This document shows, piece after piece, positions 1-8,110 of a stretch of DNA of 13,985 bases. Source of the stretch: Clostridiales bacterium (GTDB taxonomy: Bacteria; Bacillota_A; Clostridia; Christensenellales; CAG-917); contig JAITEJ010000136.1 in NCBI GenBank assembly GCA_031282095.1, positions 1 to 13,985 on the forward strand, written 5' to 3'. The position numbers and the translations under genes were made by a program. The notes under the pieces were generated by a model. It was not told the origin of the DNA. It worked only from the letters and a program-made list of their open reading frames with translations, and ran no database searches. The stretch's first letter is position 1, and each line of letters starts with the position of its first letter.

Positions 1-1
1 G

Positions 2-1099
2 ATGATAGGCTACACAGACGGCATATACCTCGAGTTCGGCGCGGATAAAAAGGTGGAGGGAGTGACCGACACCGACGCCATAAAGAGGATACGAACGAAA
101 GCGATTTTAGCGGGGCTGAAACTGGTAGACTGCCCCATACGTCATTTAGGGACGGAAAAGGCTCAAACCCTCTATCTGCGTGTGGAAAACGCGCTGAAAG
201 ACGGCGGCGTCAACATAATTTTCAACGCGGTCTGCAAGTCGCTGACGGTTGAGAACGACCGTTGTACCGGTGCGGAAATATTCACCCGCGACGGCATACT
301 GTCCGTACGCGCGCAGAAAACCGTGGTGGCCACGGGACGCATCGGAGAGGATTGGCTGGAAACCGAATGCCGCGTCCACAACGTCAAACGCAGCGCGGGT
401 CCCGTGGACATAGGCGTCCGCGTAGAGGTCAGAAACGAGATTATGGAGGAGGTCAACGAGGCTCTTTACGAATCGAAGCTGATCGGCTATCCCGAACCCT
501 ACCGCGACAAGGTGCGTACATTTTGTCAAAACCCCGGAGGATTCGTATCGCAAGAGAATTATGCGAACGGGCTTGCCGTCGTCAACGGACATTCCTTTAA
601 GGACGTTAAATCCGATAACACCAATTTGGCGATTTTGAGCTCTCACCATTTCATGATACCTTTCGATCGTCCCACGGAATACGCTAAAAAAACCGGCGAG
701 CTTTGCAATATGCTGGGCGACGGCAAAATTTTGGTACAGCGCCTGGGCGACATCACAAACGGCAAACGTACGTGGCAAAAGGAATTGGCGCGTTCCAACA
801 TCGTTCCGACGCTGAAGGACGCGGTGGCCGGCGATATAACGTCCGCCATGCCTTTCCGCGCCATGTCGAATATTTTAAGTTTTATAAACGCTATGGATAA
901 AATCGTTCCCGGCTTCGCGGGACATGAAACGCTGCTGTATTCCCCGGAGATCAAGTTTTACAGTAACAAAATCGAACTTGATTCCTCTTTTCAAACGAAT
1001 ATTGAGGGACTCTACGCATTGGGAGATTCAAGCGGCTGGACGCGCGGTCTGATGATGGCAAGCGTTATGGGCGTTATCATGGGACAAAAGCTGGCGTAA
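2..1099 (+). CDS. FAD-dependent dehydrogenase (COG2509-like), N-terminus missing
   Basis: This is the C-terminal 365 residues or so of an uncharacterized NAD(P)/FAD-dependent oxidoreductase, probably of the COG2509 group. The frame is open to the left edge, and the Met at base 2 has no visible upstream context. The N-terminal Rossmann GxGxxG segment expected of the family is absent, so the gene very likely begins outside the window. Visible signs are an internal strand ending in VVATGR (about residues 108-113), a typical FAD-linked ATG motif, and a C-terminal GLYALGDSSGWTRG block (about 338-351). The latter matches the second FAD-binding stretch (GD followed by a small-residue loop) that closes such enzymes. 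The substrate is unknown. The stop is TAA at 1097, and an ABC exporter starts 96 bases later on the same strand. The gap shows no clear terminator, so co-transcription is possible but not shown. Family assignment is from memory of conserved blocks. Confidence 0.82.
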   Translation: MIGYTDGIYLEFGADKKVEGVTDTDAIKRIRTKAILAGLKLVDCPIRHLGTEKAQTLYLRVENALKDGGVNIIFNAVCKSLTVENDRCTGAEIFTRDGILSVRAQKTVVATGRIGEDWLETECRVHNVKRSAGPVDIGVRVEVRNEIMEEVNEALYESKLIGYPEPYRDKVRTFCQNPGGFVSQENYANGLAVVNGHSFKDVKSDNTNLAILSSHHFMIPFDRPTEYAKKTGELCNMLGDGKILVQRLGDITNGKRTWQKELARSNIVPTLKDAVAGDITSAMPFRAMSNILSFINAMDKIVPGFAGHETLLYSPEIKFYSNKIELDSSFQTNIEGLYALGDSSGWTRGLMMASVMGVIMGQKLA

Positions 1100-1195
1100 A
1101 ACACGTTAATGCGGCTGTTATAAGGCAGTTTTGACGGTCATCCTGAAATATCACAAATCGGTGTAAGCGATCGCGAAACGCCGGAGTTAAGAATA

Positions 1196-2968
1196 ATGAA
1201 AAAAGTACTTGCTTGTATAAAGGGGTATCGTCTGGATACCGTATTCACAATAGTTTTTGTGCTGCTTGAAGTGTTGCTAGAGGTCGCTCTTCCCATGCTT
1301 ATGGCAAAAATAGTCGACGTCGGGTTAAAGGACGGCGCGGTTTCTTGGAGCACATCGTTTTTAGGGATAAATCTGCACGCGGATACCGCCATGCATTTTA
1401 TTTTGCTGCTCGGCGCGCTGATGATCGTACTTTCCGGTCTTTCGCTGCTGTTCGGCGTTCTTTCGGGAAAATACGCGGCGGTATCCTCATGCGGTTTCGC
1501 TAAAAATCTGCGGCTGAGCGTTTTCAGCCGGGTACAGGACTTTTCGTTCGGCAATGTAGACCGCTTCAGCACGCCCAGTCTGATAACGCGCCTGACCACG
1601 GACATACAGAACGTACAGCAGACCTATATGATGTCTACAAGACTGCTCGCCCGCGCGCCGTTCATGCTGATTTTGGCGTCCGTCATGACGCTGACCATAA
1701 ACCTCGAGGTTTCTCTGATAATATTGCTTTCCATTCCCGTCCTCGCAGCGGTGTTCATAATTTTCGCGCGCTACGCTATACCGCGCTTTACGGCGATGTT
1801 TAAAAAGTACGATAAAATGAACGCGGACGTGCAGGAAAACCTTATAGCCATACGCGTGGTCAAGGCGTTTGTAAGAGGCGGGCGAGAAACGGATAAGTTT
1901 AAAGCGTCATCCGAGGATGTGCGTCAAGCTATGTACAACGCCGAAAAACTGCTGATAATCGCCATGCCCCTCATAATGATGTTCATGTACGGAGCGATAC
2001 TCGCGGTATGCGGCTTCGGCGGCATGAAGATAATCGGGGGAGCGATGGAAAGCGGCGAGTTTATCAGCATGATAACTTACATCACGCAAATTCTGTTTTC
2101 GCTTATGATGATCTCCATGGTGTTGGTTATGGCGGTCATGTCAAAGGCGTCCGTAACCAGGATTTCCGAGGTTTTAAAAGAAACGCCGGAAATAGACGAA
2201 AACGCAGACGGCGCGGCGGAAGTCGCCGACGGCGCGGTTGATTTTGAAAACGTCAGCTTCAGCTACGCGAAAAAAGCCGATAACCTCACTTTATCCGATG
2301 TAAACATATCGATAAAACCCGGTGAAATGATAGGGATAGTGGGCGGCACGGGCTCCGCCAAAACCACGCTCGTACAACTGATACCGCGTCTTTACGACGT
2401 ATACGGCGGCAGCGTGAAGGTGGGGGGACGCGACGTCCGCGATTATTCCGTGAAGGCTCTGCGCGATAAGGTGGCGATGGTTCTTCAGAAGAACGTGCTG
2501 TTTTCGGGGACGATTAAGGATAACCTGCGTTGGGGCGACGCAGAGGCGACGGACGCGGAAATAGAAGAGGCGGCGCGCCGCGCTCAGGCGCACGATTTCA
2601 TCTCAAGCTTTCCCGACGGCTACGAAACGACGCTGGGGCAAGGCGGCGTGAATTTGTCGGGCGGTCAGAAGCAACGTCTGTGCATCGCGCGCGCGCTGTT
2701 AAAAAAACCAAAAATACTGATACTCGACGACAGCACATCCGCGGTCGACACGGCTACGGACTCCAAAATTCGAGCCGAACTCAAAAAGAATTTGCGCGGC
2801 ACCACCGTTATAATAATCGCTCAACGCGTGTCCTCTATCGCGGACGCCGACAGAATTTTCGTGCTTGACGACGGCAAAGTGACGGCTCAGGGAACTCACT
2901 CCGAGCTGCTTCAAACCTGCGGGATTTACCGCGAGGTTTATCAATCTCAACAGGGGGACCTGGACTGA
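1196..2968 (+). CDS. ABC exporter half-transporter, subunit with degenerate ATP site
   Basis: A 590-residue type I ABC exporter half: an N-terminal six-helix membrane domain (about residues 1-320) followed by one nucleotide-binding domain. Motifs seen are Walker A GGTGSAKT (383-390, with Ala388 where Gly is usual before Lys389), signature LSGGQ (487-491), Walker B ILILDD (507-512) and switch loop AQR (542-544). The catalytic Glu after Walker B is Asp512 and the switch His is Gln543. These two changes mark the non-hydrolysing subunit of heterodimeric exporters such as TM287/288 and BmrC/BmrD. The next gene supplies the partner and overlaps this stop by one base (TGATG). A GGAG at 1183-1186, nine bases before the ATG, supports the start. 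Likely role: export of drugs, lipids or peptides across the cytoplasmic membrane; the substrate cannot be read from the sequence. Confidence 0.93.
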   Translation: MKKVLACIKGYRLDTVFTIVFVLLEVLLEVALPMLMAKIVDVGLKDGAVSWSTSFLGINLHADTAMHFILLLGALMIVLSGLSLLFGVLSGKYAAVSSCGFAKNLRLSVFSRVQDFSFGNVDRFSTPSLITRLTTDIQNVQQTYMMSTRLLARAPFMLILASVMTLTINLEVSLIILLSIPVLAAVFIIFARYAIPRFTAMFKKYDKMNADVQENLIAIRVVKAFVRGGRETDKFKASSEDVRQAMYNAEKLLIIAMPLIMMFMYGAILAVCGFGGMKIIGGAMESGEFISMITYITQILFSLMMISMVLVMAVMSKASVTRISEVLKETPEIDENADGAAEVADGAVDFENVSFSYAKKADNLTLSDVNISIKPGEMIGIVGGTGSAKTTLVQLIPRLYDVYGGSVKVGGRDVRDYSVKALRDKVAMVLQKNVLFSGTIKDNLRWGDAEATDAEIEEAARRAQAHDFISSFPDGYETTLGQGGVNLSGGQKQRLCIARALLKKPKILILDDSTSAVDTATDSKIRAELKKNLRGTTVIIIAQRVSSIADADRIFVLDDGKVTAQGTHSELLQTCGIYREVYQSQQGDLD

Positions 2969-4899
2969 TGAATAAGGATAACGCGATGTCCGGCAAGGAC
3001 TTCAAGGCGATGATGAAAAACAAAAAAGCCATGATGAAACCCAAAAATACAATGGGGACTTTGAAGCGCCTCATGGCTTATGTCTTAAAACACAATAAAC
3101 GCGAGGTAGTGCTGATAGTGCTGTTTACGGTGTTGCAGTCGGTCACGTCCATCGTCGGTATGGTACTTATGCAAAGCCTGGTGGATACCGGTATAAACCC
3201 CGTCGTCAGCGGCGAAACGGATTCGCTCGCCATGTTCTTCATCATTTTGAGCGTTATGGGAAGCGCGTTCGTAATAAGCGCGGTATCTTCTTATTTCGCC
3301 AACCGAATGGTGGTGATAATGTATATCGGAGTGACCGCGCGCATAAGAAACGAGATGTTCGAACACCTTCAGAAGCTGCCTATAAGCTACTATGACACGC
3401 ATTCGCACGGTGAAATAATGAGCCGTTTCACAAACGACGCCGACACGCTCAGAAACTTGCTCAGCAGCGCGTTGCCGCAGATGATTTCTTCCGCCTTAAC
3501 GATAGTGGGATTGTTCTTCGCCATGCTCATAATGAACCCGATACTGATGCTGATCATTATCGCGGTACTCTTCCTCATGCTGTTCGTCACCTCGAAAATA
3601 GCCGTTCGGTCGGGGCGGCTGTTCGTGACGCAGCAAAAAACCATAGGTGAGGTCAACGGTTACGTCGAGGAGTTCATAGAAGGGCAAAAGGTCGTCAAGG
3701 TGTTCTGTCACGAGGATAAGGTCAAGCGCGATTTGAACGAAATCAACGAGCGTTGGGCGCAAACCGCCACCGCCGCGCACACCAACGCGAATATATTGAT
3801 GCCGATCATCGGCAATCTTTCCTATCTGCAATACGCGGTGCTTGCCGCGGCGGGCGGAATTTTCATCCTAAACGGCATGTTCGGCGTAACTATAGGCATA
3901 CTGACATCCTTTTTGCCGATGAGTCGTCAGTTCACGGGACCTATAGGGCAGGTTTCGCAGCAGTTTAACGCGGTTATGTTGGGAATTGCCGGCGCGGAGC
4001 GCATTTTCGAGCTTATCGACCGCGAACCCGAAGCCGATAACGGCTATGTCACGCTTGTCAACGCCGAAATAGACGCGGACGGCAAGATCACCGAATCTGA
4101 AACGCGCACGGGAAAATGGGCGTGGAAGCATCCGCACGGCGACGGCACTTTGACCTATGCCGAGCTCAGAGGAGACGTTCAGTTCGACGGAGTGACTTTC
4201 GGTTATGTCGATGACAAAATCGTTCTTAAGAATATAGACTTGTTTGCGAAAGCGGGTCAGAAGGTCGCCCTCGTCGGCTCCACCGGCGCGGGGAAAACCA
4301 CCATAACCAATCTTATAAACCGTTTTTACGACGTTCCCGACGGCAAAATCCGATACGACGGCATAAATATAACCAAAATTAAAAAGGACGATCTGCGCCG
4401 TTCCCTCGCGATGGTGCTTCAGGACACGCACTTGTTCACCGGCACCGTCAGGGAAAATATCCGCTACGGCAGACTGGACGCGACCGACGGCGAAGTCGAA
4501 AACGCCGCGCGCCTTGCTAACGCCTATTCCTTTATAATGCATTTGCCCGACGGTTTTGACACTATGCTCACCGCCGACGGCGCGAACCTCTCTCAAGGTC
4601 AGCGCCAGCTCTTGGCGATAGCCCGCGCCGCCGTAGCCGCGCCGCCCGTCTTGATACTCGACGAAGCGACGAGCAGCATCGACACCCGCACGGAGCGTCT
4701 TATCGAGTTGGGCATGGATCAGCTCATGGAAGGCAGAACGACGTTTATAATCGCGCACCGCCTGTCCACCGTCCGCAACGCCGACATAATCCTCGTGCTT
4801 GAAAACGGCGAAATCATAGAGCGCGGAAACCACGACGAACTTCTGACCTTGAGAGGGAAGTACTATAATCTTTACGCCGGAATGTTCGGCGCGCAGTGA
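2968..4899 (+). CDS. ABC exporter half-transporter, catalytically competent subunit
   Basis: A 643-residue type I ABC exporter half that pairs with the preceding gene. It has an N-terminal cytoplasmic stretch rich in Lys and Met (about residues 1-35), six membrane helices to about 330, then the ATPase domain. Motifs are Walker A GSTGAGKT (437-444), Walker B LILDE (562-566) with the catalytic Glu566, and switch His597 (IIAHR). The signature is LSQGQ (541-545) rather than LSGGQ. In the heterodimer this non-canonical signature faces the partner's degenerate Walker site, while the partner's LSGGQ faces this intact one, giving one active and one regulatory site. About 45 residues (roughly 355-400, Gly/Lys/Trp/His-rich) lie between the membrane and ATPase domains, an insert I associate with BmrD-like subunits. 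A purine run AGGGGGA precedes the ATG, and the TGATG overlap suggests translational coupling. The last nine codons and the stop lie inside the first unit of a 112-bp tandem repeat. Confidence 0.94.
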   Translation: MNKDNAMSGKDFKAMMKNKKAMMKPKNTMGTLKRLMAYVLKHNKREVVLIVLFTVLQSVTSIVGMVLMQSLVDTGINPVVSGETDSLAMFFIILSVMGSAFVISAVSSYFANRMVVIMYIGVTARIRNEMFEHLQKLPISYYDTHSHGEIMSRFTNDADTLRNLLSSALPQMISSALTIVGLFFAMLIMNPILMLIIIAVLFLMLFVTSKIAVRSGRLFVTQQKTIGEVNGYVEEFIEGQKVVKVFCHEDKVKRDLNEINERWAQTATAAHTNANILMPIIGNLSYLQYAVLAAAGGIFILNGMFGVTIGILTSFLPMSRQFTGPIGQVSQQFNAVMLGIAGAERIFELIDREPEADNGYVTLVNAEIDADGKITESETRTGKWAWKHPHGDGTLTYAELRGDVQFDGVTFGYVDDKIVLKNIDLFAKAGQKVALVGSTGAGKTTITNLINRFYDVPDGKIRYDGINITKIKKDDLRRSLAMVLQDTHLFTGTVRENIRYGRLDATDGEVENAARLANAYSFIMHLPDGFDTMLTADGANLSQGQRQLLAIARAAVAAPPVLILDEATSSIDTRTERLIELGMDQLMEGRTTFIIAHRLSTVRNADIILVLENGEIIERGNHDELLTLRGKYYNLYAGMFGAQ

Positions 4900-4912
4900 G
4901 AACCCTCTTGCG

Positions 4913-4924
4913 TATACGCGTATA
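4913..4924. other. 12-bp perfect palindrome TATACGCGTATA, repeated in each array unit
   Basis: TATACGCGTATA is its own reverse complement. It occurs at 4913-4924, 5025-5036 and 5137-5148, unchanged in all three complete units, and in a broken form in the fourth (around 5247-5261). Its dyad symmetry and 112-bp spacing (about 10.7 helical turns) could suit a dimeric DNA-binding protein. No protein is known to bind it, and the conservation may simply reflect recent duplication. Confidence 0.5.
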
Positions 4925-4955
4925 AATATCTTAAAAAAACGCTGGACTTAAAAAT

Positions 4956-4978
4956 TCTCTCAAGAGGAGAGACGTTTT
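4956..4978 (+). other. Small hairpin with T-run inside the 112-bp unit
   Basis: TCTCTC (4956-4961) pairs with GAGAGA (4967-4972) around a five-base loop and is followed by CGTTTT, a weak intrinsic-terminator shape. Equivalent hairpins recur 112 and 224 bases downstream, with one C-to-T and one A-to-G change in the third unit. Within each unit, CCTCTTG (4904-4910) can also pair with CAAGAGG (4961-4967), which would exclude the hairpin. In unit 3 that alternative pairing survives through a G-T wobble. Six mostly A/T pairs make a weak terminator. Confidence 0.4.
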
Positions 4979-5269
4979 GGGTTTTACGCCGGAATGTTCG
5001 GCGCGCAGTGAGAACCCTCTTGCGTATACGCGTATAAATACCTTAAAAAAACGCGGGACTCAAAAATTCTCTCAAGAGGAGAGACGTTTCGGGTTTTACG
5101 CCGGAATGTTCGGCGCGCAGTAAGAACCCTCTTGCGTATACGCGTATAAATACCTTAAAAAAACGCTGGACTTAAAAATTCTCTCGAGAGGAGAGATGTT
5201 TCGGGTTTTACGCCGGAATGTTCGGCGCGCGGCGGCAATCTTTTTCGTATATTACGTATAAATGCTTTG

Positions 5270-5300
5270 AAAGGCGCGGATGTAAAAAATCCGCGCCTTT
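5270..5300 (+). terminator. Intrinsic terminator after the ABC exporter operon
   Basis: An 11-bp perfect stem, AAAGGCGCGGA (5270-5280) with TCCGCGCCTTT (5290-5300), closes a nine-base A-rich loop and is followed by AATTTT. It sits in the degenerate fourth unit of the 112-bp array, at the place that in the other units reads as a decayed version of the same segment. It ends 35 bases before the ATPase start codon, so the ATPase needs its own promoter or partial read-through. Confidence 0.8.
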
Positions 5301-5335
5301 AATTTTACGGCCGTACTGAAAAGCAGAATAAATAT

Positions 5336-8110
5336 ATGTCGGTTATAAATATATTTATTCTTATGAAGGACGTCAAGGTTACGCGCGGCAGCGCGGCGCT
5401 ATTAAGGGGTTTAACCGCGGGACAAATCGCCGAGTCGCGTAAGAAACATGGAAGCAATGTGTTTGTGAGGCGTAAAAAAAAGGGCTTCGCCGCCAAACTG
5501 CTTGAGAATTTCGGCGACCCGATGAATAAAATATTGTTGCTTGCATTGGGGATAAACCTTATTTTCATGTTCCGAACCGCCGACTGGTTCGAAACTTTGG
5601 GCATTGCGCTGACGGTTTGCATAGCCGCGTTAATATCCACCGTATCCGAGATCGGCAGCGAAGCGGCGTTTGAAAAGTTGCGCGAAAGTACCGCCAACGT
5701 GCCGTGTAAGGTCAGGCGCGGCGGTAAGCTGACGGAGGTGCCGACATCCGAGTTGGTGGTGGGCGATATAGTGTTGCTTAACGCCGGCGACAAAATTCCA
5801 GCGGACGGGCGGCTGTTGGAAGGCTCGATGGACGTCGATCAGTCCGCGCTTAACGGAGAAAGCAGGGAGGCGAAAAAATACGCGCCGGACGGCGGAAGAA
5901 ATTCAGTCGGGAATTACAACCGTGAAAACGCTAAGTCAAAGAAATATGCAACGGACGGCGGAGACCTTTTATCCGTGGATTACGGCGGCGAAACGCTCAT
6001 GGATCCGTCCTTGCTGTTCGGCGGGTCGGCGGTCATGAGCGGCGGCGGCGTAATGGAAATCGCCGCTGTCGGCGGAAATACCTTTTACGGCAGGATAGCC
6101 GCGGAGTTGCAGGAAGATTCACCGAACAGCCCGTTAAAGACGCGGTTAGAGGCTTTGGCAAAAAAAATAAGCTTATTCGGTTATGTCGGCGCGGCGGCGG
6201 TCATGCTGTCCTTTTTGTTTTACGAACTTTTTATCGTCAACGGTTTCGACATGAGGTTGGTGCGGGAAGCGGTTTCATCGCCGTCTTTTATGCTTATGAA
6301 GCTTCTGGAGGCGTTGACGCTAGCGGTTACGGTCATCGTGATGGCGGTGCCGGAGGGGCTTCCGATGATGATCACCATAGTGCTTGCGTCCAACATGAAA
6401 CGAATGCACCGCGATAATGTCCTGGTTCGTAAGCTTAACGGAATTGAAACTGCCGGAAGCATGAATATAATGTTTACGGACAAAACCGGCACGCTTACCG
6501 CGGGAAAGTTGAAATTAAGCCATATCGTTTTCGGAGACGGCAAAACGCTTTCGGGCGCGGAAACGGCGGCGGCGGCAGGAACGCGCGCGGAGCTTTTTTC
6601 GGAGTCGGTTCTGTTCAACAACGCCGCTGAAATGAAAGGCGGAAACGCCGTATCCGGCAACGCCACCGACCGCGCCTTATTGGAGTACGCCTACGGGCGC
6701 ACGACGGGAAGCGGTCTGAAAAAGGTCAAGGTTTTCCCTTTCGGCAGCGACTATAAGTTCATGGCGACCAAACTGTCCGACGGCAGGACGCTGGTCAAGG
6801 GCGCGCCGGAGGCGCTGATACCGCATATGCGCGGCTTTGTGTCGGATGACGGAAGCGTAAAAGACGGCTTCGACGCGGACGGTATGCTGGCGCGAATATC
6901 CGAGCTGAACAGACAAGCCGTGCGCGTGATCGCCGCCGCGCTGTCCGACGGCGACATAGACGACCGAGGGGACCTTAAATCGCTTGTCTTTATCGCCGCC
7001 GCGGGGCTTAAGGACAGTTTACGCAAGGAAGCGGTCAAGGGCGTCAGGGACGTAAAGGATGCCGGCATTCAGGTGGTCATGATAACCGGCGACGCGAAGG
7101 AAACGGCATACGCCGTGGCAAAGGAGGCGGGGATTGCCGGGGGGCTGAACGACATTCTTCTGACCTCGGACGAACTGAACCGCATGGACGACAAAGCCTT
7201 AGAGTCGGTATTACCCCGGCTGAGAGTGGTTTCACGCGCCGTACCGTCCGATAAGAGCCGTCTTGTCAAGGCGGCGCAGAAACTGGGGCTTGTGACCGGC
7301 ATGACGGGGGACGGCATAAACGACGCGCCCGCGCTGAAAAAGGCGGACATAGGCTTTGCGGTGGGAAGCGGTACGGAGGTGGCAAAGGAAGCCGCCGACG
7401 TGGTGATTTTAGACGACAACTTTAAATCCGTATCCAAAGCCGTGCTTTACGGGCGCAATATCTTCAAATGTATAAGAAAATTTCTGATTTTTCAATTGTC
7501 GATCGACTTCAGCGCGGTGCTGATTTCCGCGCTCGGACCGCTGCTCGGAATAAATTCACCGATAACGATAATGCAAATGCTGTGGATAAACCTGGTTATG
7601 GACACATTGGCGGGGTTGGCTTTCAGCGGAGAGATGCCGAGGCAAAGTTATATGTCGGAAAAACCCAAATCACGCGGCGAAAATCTCATAAACCGCTATA
7701 TGTGGAGTCAAATCATAGTGACGGCGGCGTTTATTTCGGCTATGTCGCTGTGGTTTTTAAAAAGCCCGGCGATAAACGCTCTTTTCGCGGAATTTGAAGA
7801 GGAATATATGCTTACCGCGTTTTTCTCGCTTTTCATCTTCACGGCGGTATTCAACGGACTTAACGCCCGCACTCACGAAAAGAACCTTTTCCGTTACATA
7901 CTGTCGAATAAGCAGTTTCTCTTCATCATGCCCGCCGTCGCCGTCATACAGCTGATTCTCATATACTTCGCCGGCGCGCTGTTTAACACCGTGCCGCTTA
8001 AACTGCCGCACTTGCTGCTTATCGCGGGGCTTGCCTTCTCCGTAATCGCCGCAGACCTTATCCGAAAGCTTGCGGTAGGGCATATCCCTCAAATTAAAGT
8101 CGAGGTATAG
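5336..8110 (+). CDS. Calcium-type (PMCA-like) cation-transporting P-type ATPase
   Basis: A 924-residue P2-type ATPase expected to export Ca2+ from the cytoplasm. Motifs are the M4 ion-site PEGLP (339-343), phosphorylation site DKTGT (382-386), nucleotide-binding KGAPE (488-492), hinge TGDGxND (657-663) and the M6 ion-site pair Asn752 and Asp756 in NLVMD. This is the one-calcium-site pattern of plasma-membrane Ca2+-ATPases. Oddities: the actuator loop reads NGES (173-176) where TGES is usual. It is followed by an extra segment of about 45 residues containing a short internal repeat (KKYAPDGG at 180-187, KKYATDGG at 202-209). M5 has Asp724 where eukaryotic PMCA pumps have Asn. The start is uncertain: ATG 5336 and the in-frame ATG 5363 are both possible and neither has a good Shine-Dalgarno. 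Ion specificity is inferred. Confidence 0.92.
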   Translation: MSVINIFILMKDVKVTRGSAALLRGLTAGQIAESRKKHGSNVFVRRKKKGFAAKLLENFGDPMNKILLLALGINLIFMFRTADWFETLGIALTVCIAALISTVSEIGSEAAFEKLRESTANVPCKVRRGGKLTEVPTSELVVGDIVLLNAGDKIPADGRLLEGSMDVDQSALNGESREAKKYAPDGGRNSVGNYNRENAKSKKYATDGGDLLSVDYGGETLMDPSLLFGGSAVMSGGGVMEIAAVGGNTFYGRIAAELQEDSPNSPLKTRLEALAKKISLFGYVGAAAVMLSFLFYELFIVNGFDMRLVREAVSSPSFMLMKLLEALTLAVTVIVMAVPEGLPMMITIVLASNMKRMHRDNVLVRKLNGIETAGSMNIMFTDKTGTLTAGKLKLSHIVFGDGKTLSGAETAAAAGTRAELFSESVLFNNAAEMKGGNAVSGNATDRALLEYAYGRTTGSGLKKVKVFPFGSDYKFMATKLSDGRTLVKGAPEALIPHMRGFVSDDGSVKDGFDADGMLARISELNRQAVRVIAAALSDGDIDDRGDLKSLVFIAAAGLKDSLRKEAVKGVRDVKDAGIQVVMITGDAKETAYAVAKEAGIAGGLNDILLTSDELNRMDDKALESVLPRLRVVSRAVPSDKSRLVKAAQKLGLVTGMTGDGINDAPALKKADIGFAVGSGTEVAKEAADVVILDDNFKSVSKAVLYGRNIFKCIRKFLIFQLSIDFSAVLISALGPLLGINSPITIMQMLWINLVMDTLAGLAFSGEMPRQSYMSEKPKSRGENLINRYMWSQIIVTAAFISAMSLWFLKSPAINALFAEFEEEYMLTAFFSLFIFTAVFNGLNARTHEKNLFRYILSNKQFLFIMPAVAVIQLILIYFAGALFNTVPLKLPHLLLIAGLAFSVIAADLIRKLAVGHIPQIKVEV

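Larger units (their letters stand above)
4871..5230 (+). repeat. 112-bp tandem repeat, about 3.2 units, overlapping the 3' end of the ABC gene
   Basis: Units begin at 4871, 4983, 5095 and 5207. Three complete units differ pairwise by only four or five substitutions and contain no indels. The fourth matches for about 24 bases, to about 5230, then continues as a recognisable but diverged version to about 5300. Each unit starts with the coding tail of the ABC gene (Tyr-Ala-Gly-Met-Phe-Gly-Ala-Gln-stop), so the real gene ends inside unit 1. The three complete units keep the in-frame stop, as TGA, TGA and TAA; unit 4 loses it. Each complete unit also carries the palindrome TATACGCGTATA, an A7 run, and a small hairpin followed by CGTTT. 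Since 112 is not a multiple of three, the copied tail changes frame from unit to unit. The unit is far longer than a CRISPR repeat and there are no spacers. Confidence 0.95.

Noticed and set aside
3868..4833. 321-codon open frame on the minus strand inside the second ABC gene
   Set aside because: It lies antisense to a well-conserved coding region. Its product has no recognisable family and its composition mirrors the sense codons.
4977..5120. Small frame of about 48 codons starting at TTG 4977 behind GGAGAG, ending at the stop of repeat unit 3
   Set aside because: It arises from the 112-bp frame shift between units plus one T-to-C change that removes a stop. It does not recur in the other units and is probably chance.
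4871..5230. CRISPR array
   Set aside because: The units are 112 bp and directly adjacent, with no variable spacers and no cas genes nearby.
5304..5332. Promoter TTTACG, 17 bp, AATAAA in front of the ATPase
   Set aside because: Only four of six matches in each box. It would place the start site at or after the first ATG, which fits only if ATG 5363 is used.
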